A stretch of 64,000 nt of DNA from Thysanoteuthis rhombus (lineage: Eukaryota; Mollusca; Cephalopoda; Oegopsida; Thysanoteuthidae). The stretch lies in assembly GCA_963457665.1 (NCBI GenBank), contig OY735219.1, positions 20,417,119-20,481,118 of the forward strand, in the 5' to 3' direction. Position 1 is the stretch's first letter. Each line of letters begins with the position of its first letter. Under the pieces are notes generated by a model that made no database searches, was not told where the DNA came from, and saw only the letters and a list, made by a program, of their open reading frames with translations. Both the position numbers and the translations under genes were made by a program. Below, piece by piece: positions 26,101 through 37,600 of this stretch.

Positions 26101-28557
26101 TTAAACTTATTTTTGTTCATCTTGCTTTCAATAATCATGGAGTTAGTGACAATTTACTATGAGGATCCTTCTAATCTTGGGGGGGTTCACCTATGGAGCT
26201 GAAACATGGAACCTAACTAAAAAGATTGACCCTCAAACTGAGAACTATACAACATGCACAGAAGAGAATCATGCTCAACATCATGTCTTGTTGCAAGAAT
26301 GGCAGACAACCGATAGATATCACAACTCTCAACATGGATCCCCAGAGAATGAATGAAGAACCAAGGGCGGCAGAATATGATCTGGTGAGACAAACTGGAC
26401 AGGATCAGAAAGTATCAACTCCACAACGTCCACAATAGAGAGGTTTGCAAATCCTGGAGAAAGTGTATGTCCAACAACAGATGATAAAAGCCTGATGCTG
26501 ATGATTGTCTATAACTTTGAGAAGAGTTATTAACATTCCAAACTTTATCAATTTTGTCTAGTATTTCTTACAAAGAGTCTTTCCGACAATTGAACTTCTT
26601 CTTGTTGTTTGTGTTAACATAACATTCCACCCCGTCCATTCTATGGCTTTCTTCAGATGTACTTTGTGAATATTATCGTAAAGAGAGATTTTACTTTCCA
26701 GTGGTAACAACACTTGTAATGTAGGAGTCGGGTATTTTCTTTCCCCTATTATGCCTGGTTTTCCTTTCCTTTCCCTGCTGAGTTATGGAAGCTACATCTA
26801 TCTAACATACACTCAGCTGACATGTTGATGTATGCTGTTTCTTTACTTTTTCTCAGTTTCCAACATTGTTCCCTGTCTATAATCCTGACTTCTTCCCAGA
26901 GGGTATAGTACTTGCTCTCCAGATGGGTGCAGTCATCCTTGATTTTCTTATCTAGCCTTTGATTATACGTTTGTTGAGTCTGACCTTAAGAGGTCTGCTA
27001 GTTTCTCCTTTATAACTCTTTCCACATTTACAGGGAATATAATTGTAAATACAGTTATTGGTATCATTTCTCATGGCAGACTCCCACTGGTGAGTAAGTT
27101 CTAAAGGGTGTGAGGACTACTAAGTAATTTGGATGTTATGATTACGATAGGCTCTTTGTGTCCTCTATGCCACTCCCTTGACATGTGGAATGTGGATGGT
27201 TAGGACAAAGCTGGTACCTTGAATGGTGTCTTTAGCGTTCTCACTACCATTTTCTTCCTGGTGATAACTAGCAGGTCTCTCAAGGTCCGACTTGACATCT
27301 GTAAAAAGGCCATAATCAAAGGTGAGACCTGAACACTTCTTCCAATACTTTCACATCTAGAAGCTTACATTTGTATGACAACTGCTCTACTGATAGGACT
27401 ACTAGAGCTCTTATGTCTGGCTGAAGATCAAATCCAACTTTATTTTCTTCGATCACTTGGCACCATATTTGTTATTGTTTCCATACACACTAGTTGTATT
27501 ATTAATATTATCTTTATTATTATTTATGCATTTATTTTATCAGATGAAACATTGTCAACCATTATTTCTGTACGATTTGAATTGAAATTTCGCACCTCTC
27601 CATTTTGCCAAAAGCAACATTTATTTATCAATGTGCAGGTGTTAATATATCTACTTAGGAAGCACTCAGAGAGGACATACCTCTGCCAAAGCTGTAGACT
27701 AACTCAAATGAAAAAAATTCCTGAATCCGTCCCAAAATTTAACCACTTCTTTCATAGCCCATGACTAGCCTTCTACAAAATTTCATTGAAATTCGAGAAC
27801 TTTTGGAGATGTTGCGTTGACAAACAGACGGGTAGGTGGAAATATGAGAGAAAAGACACAGGGTAATACATTAACCTATCCGACCTTGTTGGCAGAGGTA
27901 AATTTTGATAAATGTGTTGTGTTGAAACTAAAGTTTATAATCTTCTACTTGTTAACAGCTAGTGCTCAGAAAGTTCTCCCCCAGGTGAGACAACACAGAG
28001 ATGGTGTTTTCCTCCTCATTGAAGCTTACTTGAAAGGTAAGTAAAGCAATGGCCCAGGCCTCCACAAAATTTAGTCGAAATTCATTGAGAACTTTGGGAG
28101 GTGTGTGGACAGTCCTGAACAAATATATTTGGAAAAATATTTCCTAATTGAAAACGAATTCCTGGGTCTGCCTCAAAATGTAATCACTTCATCTTTACCC
28201 CATGACCCACTCTTTCTGCAATATCTTTATTGAAATTCATTGAGAACTTCTGGAGATATTGTGGATTGAAGGGAAGATAATATTTATGAGGCATTACTGT
28301 ACAAATTATTGTAAATAAGTACAAGCTGGGAAAAATATCAAAATGTAACCAGACCTTGAATCGAGCAGTTTTCGAGTGTATGAATAATGTTTGCATGAAA
28401 TAACAGCATTATTCAAGGTATCCCTGTACATCATCCAACTTTGTTAGCGGTCAAATAAAGTAAATTCTGAAAATGAAAAAGACAAAAAAAATAATCTTGA
28501 TTATAGATTAATTCCTTGAATTTAATAGGATATAAAAAAACTGTAATTTTAAAATCA

Positions 28558-28608
<51 letters not shown>

Positions 28609-31600
28609 TGCCATCAGAGTCAATAATTGGACATCCATGGTATCAAAATTTTGAGTCATGTAAAGAGAATTCTATTGGAGAATTAATATGGTCAGAATGA
28701 TAAGTTCTGTTTATGACATCACCAGCATTTTCCGCTGGAAGACATCTAAAATAGAATGAAAAAGAAACATCTAGATTTTCAAGAATTTAGATATAATTAA
28801 TAGACCATCAAAATAAGGCCCCAAAAAGGTTGAAGAGGCTTTTATTCCAAAAATTCATAGAACATTTTTAGAAGGAGCACATATGCTTATTTTCAAGTCT
28901 GTAAACAAAACAGTATGGCCAGGAGCACTGGAATACACAAACATATGCTCATATAAAAAGGGTTTAAACGTTTTGCCAACTTTGGTGGTTATGGTTGTTC
29001 AATTAACTGCTAGATGCACACTTGTATGCATAATCTGTTAATATGATAAAAAGTGTGTAAAATAATCTTTTTTTTGTTGTACACAGCTGTCTGCAAGATG
29101 TACAGTGAGCAGAGAGCTGTCCGAGTAAAGCGTGTTGTTGATCGGAAACGCATGTGAGTCAATCTCATCTTTCTATATTTTGTCTTTGTTTCTTCTTCAA
29201 TCAAATGTTATAGATTTCTAGAACTAAGGACTTCAAGGTGCTGTTTTCTCAAGGTCTCAGATTAGATTTCTTTCATTAGTTTACAGGCGGCTCCGTAAAG
29301 GATTCAATCCTAAGGATAAGAGGGTAGAATTCAAGCACACCTATGTTTTACACCACAATATTAGTCACGTAGCAACACTGTACTTAGAGACAACAGTATT
29401 TAGCAGTTGAAATGATAGCATTGTGCACTGACCTCAATTTAGTATCCATTCCTTCGTGTTATGTCAGTTATATCGTTTTTTCAATGTAATGAACCTGCAT
29501 GGAGGTTGAAAGAAATCCCTTCCAACATCTCCTGATAAGTTTAAATGTATGTATGATGAGTATCAATCGATCAGCCCCAACATGGCATATTGCTCTCATG
29601 ATGGTTTCTATTGAGTGACTAACCAGACTTGTTTTTGTTCTATATTCTTTGTTTTGCCATGTCATTTACTTACTGTTGACATTCTGAGCAATCGACTCTG
29701 GCAAGTTAGGTCTTGTGTACATGGACATGGAAAATATGCCTCAAGTTGATTTTGCCACCCCTTGTGACCTATTGAATTTCAATCTCTCACATGACAGAGG
29801 TACCAACCACTTTACTACCAAAGATTTGGACCCATAATCTTCTATTAACTCATTTAAAACTCCTGGGATATATACATATAATGTATGTGTGTGTGTCTCA
29901 TTGACTTTTTTTTTCACTCTCATTTAAGTTTTCTGAAAATTCAGGCATTAACCTTCAGCACTGAGGTTTTGTGCATTTAGTAACTATGAAAGCCTCTAAC
30001 TTGTGTCTATTCATGTATGACTAAAACAGATATGAAATCAACTTGACGACACCAGCAATAAATCGAAATACACTTGTTTAGCAAACAAAGTCACCCTCAG
30101 AGTGCTAAAGGTTGAGCACCTTAATAGGTTAGTCTTGAAAGAGGGCTGTTCGGGTGCCTCTGATAAAGCAAGAATTACAAAGTTTTTATACATAACCAAT
30201 ACGATCTTCAGTGTTTGGAATAGTTGGAAAAGTAATGGTTAATTCCCACCACCAGCACCATCCGGGCAAATCACTAATTGCTTTCTGTGTTTCCAGATCC
30301 CGACTTGAACCTGAGCTGAGGTTTCGAGGTAAGAAGATCGCTGGAGAAGATCCAATGAGTAAGTAACATCAGATTTTTCACAAATGACTTTATTTTCTGA
30401 GGATTTTGTTTCACTTTTGTATCTGAAGTTTCATTACATTTACTGGAAAATCTTATAGTCAGATCTGTAATATTTATTTTAAAGCAGGGCTTCTCAAACT
30501 CTTTTCATTCAGAGGCCATTTTAATGAGACAAATTTTTTTACTACTTTTCATTCTTTCTTATCAAAGCAATTGGTACTAAGACTATATATTAGTCTTTTG
30601 TCATAATCTAATAGTAACTGAATAGAGAAATAAATGAAGACCAAAAAAATTGTCCCAAATTACAAAAAAAAAACTTAAGAAAATCAATTTTATCTTTTGA
30701 ATTGCTGTACAGTGTCAAGACATTTTACAATACACACCTGAAGAAGTAGATTTTTGTATAGAAATCAGTTACTATATCATTCTTTGAAAAATATTTTTTA
30801 TATATTTCTTTGCCCCCCCCCCCCATCTCAATCTTAATGCAACTCCCAGAAGAGTCCTGATCCTTATTCAAATAAGCCCTTTTTCTAAGAATTATATACA
30901 AATGAGTAAACGATATATATATATTTCACATCTGTATATAGATACACTCAAATATACATATATATACCTATTATATATAGAACCCAAAATCTTCATTATT
31001 CCCTGAATGTACTTTTAAAATCTCTCAAAGATATGCACCCATGTTTAATGTCTTTACCAAGAAAACACCCAAGCAAAAATCATATTCACAATAAGAGCTG
31101 TGTCTGTCATACTTATAATATCGATAGCAGCCATCAGCCTCTGTTATTTCCTTCCCTCTTATTACTTTTCTCCCTTTCTCTTCCTACTTTTTGTAAAACA
31201 ACACAACTTTCTTTTCTTCCTTTTCCTTTCCTATCCTCTAATTAAACTTCCTAACTTTTCCCCTTTCCTTTCCTACAATCTCATCAAACTACCTAACTTA
31301 CTTTTCCCCGTCTCCATTCATCCCCTCTGGAATTTTCTTTTCTATCCTTTCATCAAAATACCTTTCTTTCCTACCCTCTCTCTTCCTGCCCTTATATCAA
31401 ACTTCCTAAGTCTCATTTCTCCTCTCTCCTTTGCTACCATCTTATGAAACTACTCCACTTTTTTCTCTCTCCCCTTCCTATCCTCTTATTAAACTACCTA
31501 ACTTTCTCCCCCTTCTCTCCATTCCTATCCTCTTTATCTGACTTTCTTTTCTACTCTTTTATTAAAGCACCTCTCTTTTCTACCCTCTCCCTTTCTACCG

Positions 31601-34600
31601 TGTCCATAATGCTTCAGATTGTGGTAAACTCCTTTCACCTTATTCTCTTTTTTAAAAGTTTACTTCTTTCTCTTGACAAATTTTCAGATAAGTATATATT
31701 TTTTCATTCATATTTTTTTTTTTTTTTCTTTTAAAAATTTCTTTCTTTTACAGGAGAGAAAATTTCGACCACCACCAAAGTTGTCGATGGTGAACCTGAA
31801 ACTGAAGTGAGCCAGGCAACAACCCAAGCCACAACTACCGAGACAACCACAGATACAACAGTCAGCAAATCTTCAAAGTCACATAGCTGGGAAACAGAAA
31901 AATCATTGACTGATGAAGATGACGAACTCTCGGCTGAAGAAGCACAAATGGTAACACCACTTCCTTTAGAATTCATCTTCTTCTCTTTCAACCGTAACCT
32001 GTTTGATGCCGAGGATTTTTTAGAAATTATTCCTGTGAAAAACTGATGAAAATAGAAAGTCTTCATTGCATAGTTAAAATGGTTTTACTTTCATACAAAT
32101 CAACTAATATCTCCTACAGAATATGATGTGAAGAAAGTTGATTATTTGGAAAAGAAAAGACTTGAGGTTGATTAGTACCGCTCAAATTCTTTGTTGGTAG
32201 CTAATGTTTCATCCAAAATTTGGACTTCTTCAGAGCTTCTAGGGAAGAATGGTGTGAGAAAATGATGGCAGTTTTACATCAAGCAAGGCCTAGTTGAAAT
32301 GTGGTAATATTGGATTTCTTGTTGTTAATGATGTTATTAAAACAGTTTTGAAAACCAACTGCTTTTGCTTAGTTCCATTATAGAACGTTCTTATGATGGG
32401 AATGATGTCACTACAGAAACGTGCTAAGTCCCTCATAGAATTTTTCTACAGGATAAGGAATGCAATCATGTTTTATAAATAGGAAGAAAGTTAGGTTGTT
32501 AAAGTGTTTGTGTGTGTGTGTATTAGCAGGAAAAAGGAGGTAGTGTTAACCACATCTGTTTTGTAACTGTAACTGGTGTCGAGAACGTTGTCATTCAGTT
32601 TGTGAGGAGTTATCCTATATTGACTTAGGACTAGTTTTAGTTGAATGATTGTACTGCTGAGGGAGATCAGGGCAGATTTCACACCTCTGCGTTTTATGGA
32701 AGTATTGATTAGTTTGACCATTTTTGCTTTTCTCATCTAATCAGATATATATCCACATTTCTAACAGGACAGAATATCCATTAAATGTAATATTTACATA
32801 AATATTTTAAAACAAAATAATTTAAACTAGTATGAAATACCTAGAAACCTGCATTTGCACATAAGGCCATGTTATATTCTATACATTCATATCAACTCTC
32901 TTAATGTTTTCATTTAGTTAACATACTTGCAGAAGTGTTTGATTTCTTGGCTGCTTGAGAAATTGCTGGGAAAGAATTACACACTTATGTGAGACAATTT
33001 ATCTTGTCTATTGCATGAGACTAACATGTTACAGCATAGACTGTTTACTTCCTAATACACGTTATCTCTGCTCTTGTTAGCAAACAAGTTAGACTACCGT
33101 ATTTCTTCATTTCCTATTTATTTATCTATTGCTCATTGACTTTTGCTATAATCATCATTATAAGAGTCTTCTCTTAATTTTGAACTACTCTCTGGAACTG
33201 AGCTAGTTAAATAAACTTCTCTAAGGTTGAGTGTAATGGCCATAATTATATGGAAAAATGAATATGTGATCATTAAAGTCTTGATAACTTATAGTCCATG
33301 AAAAATACGCAAGACAACATGTAACCCAACCCTCTGCACACATACATACGTAAAGTAAAGAAGAGATGATTAATATAAATGCGTTTTCCCTTTCTAGTTT
33401 GAACAAGAGAATCGGGCTTTAGTGGAGGAGATGAATAGTTTGATGTCAGAAGTCAAGTAAGTCTTTCTATCTTTCTATTCTTTTCTATGTATCAACTGAA
33501 AGTTGTTTCAGTTCATATTATTTACATTCAAAAAGACTGGATTTGTTTCATTCTTGTAAAGGCAGGTCTGGTTTGTCACTTCGTAGAAAACACTCACATG
33601 ACCAACATCTTTTGGCAGCATGCTGTGTGGAAGGTGATCTCACCTTTTGTTGGGCAGTAGTTGCTAAAAAGGTCTGAATCTTAGGAACAATCATGAAAGC
33701 TGCCCAAAACAAACTAAAGGATCAATTTAGCGTAAACTTATATCACAAATTTAACCCTCTCACTACAAATCTATTCAGGGGTAGAAGTTTTAAATCTTTT
33801 CTCTACATAATAATATTGAATAAACATTTGAATTTTCAGCCTTCTTGTCCTAATGGTGCAGCCTTTACATGTGATATATACATGCATAACCAGTCAGCCT
33901 GACCAACTTGAAAACTAAAGAAACCTGTTACGGCAGTTTTGATTGGCAATTTCATAATCAATGAAAAATCAATTCTCATTAGTTAGAAACCATCAACCAA
34001 AACTGTCGATATAGGTTTCTTCGATTCTTAAGCTGGTTTAACTAGCTATGTATAATGCATACTGGCTGCACTAATGGAGCTAGAAAGCGGAAAATTTGAA
34101 CATTTACCCATGAAGAAACCTGTTGTGTTTTTTTTTTTTTTTTTCTGAAATTCCTCCCCTAATTAGGTTTTTAGTAGGGAGGGGGGGTTCAATTTGCAAT
34201 GTGCATTCATGCTAGATTGATACCTTGGTTTTTGTCCAGCAGCATGGATGCTTGTTTTTAGAAAATCCAGACCTTTTTAGTGATTACTGCCTCTTCTAAC
34301 TTGTCCATTGATCAGCCCATTTCCCAATTTTTTGATTGATCATCCCCATTACAGCATGCTACCAAAAGACATAGGTCATGTGATGGTTTCTATTGAGTGA
34401 CTTACCAAACCTGTTTTTTTTTTTCTGGAAAAAATATGCTTTAAAAAAAAACAGATGGCATTGTAAAGTCAGGAGGTTATCAACTACAGCATACCTGAAA
34501 AAGGCCAGAGGGTACAACTGTTGAAATGTGACTATAACAACCAAGATGAGGACACTAGTACAAATAAATCGGTGTATAATACTGATAATTCCTCATCTCA

Positions 34601-37600
34601 GAAATTTAGACACAAAACCAGTTCGTTTTTTGAATCTAACTTTGTCTAGAGAAATTTGAAAATTACCTGAAAAAAAAGTTTTAAAATATTTACTGATCTA
34701 AACTATTTGAAGATTCTCGTGATAAGTTTTTGTTTTCAATTGTCAAAATGTGATTTAAATCATCGCACAATTGGAAGTTCCATATTTATTGTTAGGAAGT
34801 AAATATTTTACCTGTTATTTCTGTTTTTCAGGGAAATTGAAGGCAAGGTTGTTGAGGTGTCACGACTACAGGAAATTTTTGCTGAGAAGGTGTGGGACCA
34901 GGTGAGTGAATTTTTGTTGTGAGAAATTCGCAAGCATCAGATGGAGTAGCTTTTTGAGGAAAAAAGTACTTTCTGAGAAAATGGGTCTAAAAATTCTGGA
35001 AAAAGTTACTTCCCTTGTAAAAGTTGTATAAAACAATAATGACAGAGATCTTGGCAGAAGTTGAAATGGAGTTGTATTATTCACTTTTTTTTATCTTTGG
35101 TTTGTTGAATAGATTTAGTTCAATCACTGCTAAATCAGGAGAGAAATATGAAAAAGTGAAGCCATTATCATTACGTTCCTTCAGATTTTAATCTTTAATG
35201 AATCCCTCTCTCTTCCCTACTCCCTCTCTATCCCTTTCTCTTTCTTTGTCTTTAAACATTTATTTCATGTGCTTATCCTATCTTTTCTCTCATTTTGTCT
35301 GGTTGTGTAGAAGTCCACCTGTCTTGATTGGTTACAGGCTTGTTTGATTAGGGGTCATCCAGTAGTCAGGTCTCCAAGATGTTTGGTTGCAATAGGGACA
35401 TTCTGGATGGGGAGAGAAAAGGTGTAATAGAATAAGGGGATTAAAACTAGGAGGGAGTGATGATCAGGAATCCTGGTTTTAAAGAACCATTTGAGGTAAT
35501 ATAGTGAATAGCTTTATCATAAGAAAATGCACCATTGATTAAAGATTCTCCTATGATCGTAGGCACAGTCAGTTTGACTTAGTTGTAATCTTCCATTTCA
35601 TAGATTTTCATGAGTCTTTCCTGTCTTTTTTTCATTTTTTCTGTCATTATCACTCTCCCTCCCATCCCCTGTCATTTAGTTTACCTCATTTATTTCTCTT
35701 AAATTATTTACTTTCCTTTCATCTCTTTCCTTTCATCTCAATTTTATGAATGGTTCATCCAAGAAGTCGAGGAAAGAAAATCCACTTTTTTTACTCATTC
35801 ATCGTTTGGTTTTTCAAACGTTTGTGAAATGACCATCGTTAAAACAAAACAATGAAATTTTGCTGGAATTACTTCAACTTCTACAAGGGAGATAAATTTT
35901 CCGTAAATTTTTACAGACCCATTTCTCAGAAAGTACAGAAAAAAAAAATGAGTGATTTCACTTTGCGAAAAAAACATTAACTGCTCAAAAAAATGCAAAA
36001 GTGTTGACCTGTTGACCTTTATGCAGCCAAGTAAAACTTCCATTGTATATCCTTAGTCAGCCTTTTCTCATTATCAAAATTGATGAAAACAGAAACTCTT
36101 TATTGCATATTTAAAACACTTTTATTCTCGTACAAATCACCTGATATGTACTACAGAAAACATAATAACTGTAATGCATTAAAAATAACACTCGCATGCA
36201 CTGACGGTAAATTAATCAGCTGAAACATGTCAGATGAACATTTTTGTTAGATTACTGTTTTAAACTTTTAAGCATTCAATTTTTTTTCTTTTACATGAAA
36301 ATCTGGATTTTTTTATTTTTCCTTAGAGACTGATATGAAAATTCTTTGTGATAAAGATTGATTTTATGAAAAATAATGACAATTCTTGTTGAAATCAGAA
36401 TCCTAATTTAGTTCAGAGATCATATACAAGAGTTCAGATTACCTTCCTCTTGGGTGGGGATTAGCCAAATAAAAAAATAACCTCTGACCTGTAGGATGCT
36501 GAGGAAATTTTCAAGACTTATTTCAGGAAAAAATAGGATCTTTGATGATTCCAAATATGGTAAAAAAAATATGGCTTCTCCCTCACTAAAGGTAGTGCTG
36601 TAACTTTTGAAAAATGAACGCCCCCCCCCCACCTTCATTTGAAACTTGAAATGCACTGTTTATTAATAAGAAAAACCAGTATCATCTTTACCCATTTTTG
36701 CCTAAAGTCAGATTTTGGTAATATTAGAAACATGGGTTAAATGGAAGTCTATAAGCATGGTAAAAGCATTGTTCAAATAAAAACCTGGAAACACGTTTCT
36801 CATCTTGAGCGTTCATTCGTAATTTCTTCCATAAGAATATTTTCTATGGCAGCTTTTTGGGGTGGACTAAATATAGGCCTATATGGATCAAAATTTTAAT
36901 CTTTCAAATTTTAATTATCTCTTTTTATTATGAGAATTGAAATTGACAAATTAAATGCAGTTCTGTTGGAAAACATTTTTAAAAGGATACAATAAGTCTG
37001 TCAGTTTTTTGTCTTTGCTGAATGTGTTGATGCTTTTGAAAAGTAATTCAGATTGGGCTCTATTGTATTTCAATGTGATGACAATGGATGAGGTTGATGA
37101 GCAAGTATCATGGCTTTTTGTTTGAATTTTTGTTTTCCCTCCAACACAGGAAAAAGACATCGACCAAATCAATCACGTTGTTGCGGGCACATCAGAAAAT
37201 ATCATGTCTGGAAATGAACAGATTCGGGAGGTAAGTTTCTAATAAGATTCTTGCTCAACTTGATTAATTGTAGTTAATTGCTCTCCAATTGAAGAGTTCA
37301 AATGCAAACTGAGAAAATTAGATGGCTATGTTTGTGATGACTAATAGATGCTTATTTGATATTCTGGGGTGAAAACATAATCAGAATCCATCAACCAAAA
37401 CCATCAGCATAAGTTTCTTTGGTTTTTAAGTTGGTCTGGCTGGCTATGTTTGTATGTATCATGTTTATAGTATGGAGCTAATGACTGAAAATTTCAACAT
37501 TCACTCCTTGATATGTGTAGAAAATTCTAATTTTTTTTTTTAGTGATCACTGCCTAACAAAATGTGAAAGAAGTAACTTATTCGTTTATCAGCCCTTTTT

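Noticed and set aside
31033..31734. Long Phe/Leu/Ser/Pro-rich frames
   Set aside because: Products of the pyrimidine-rich repeat in STX18 intron 6.
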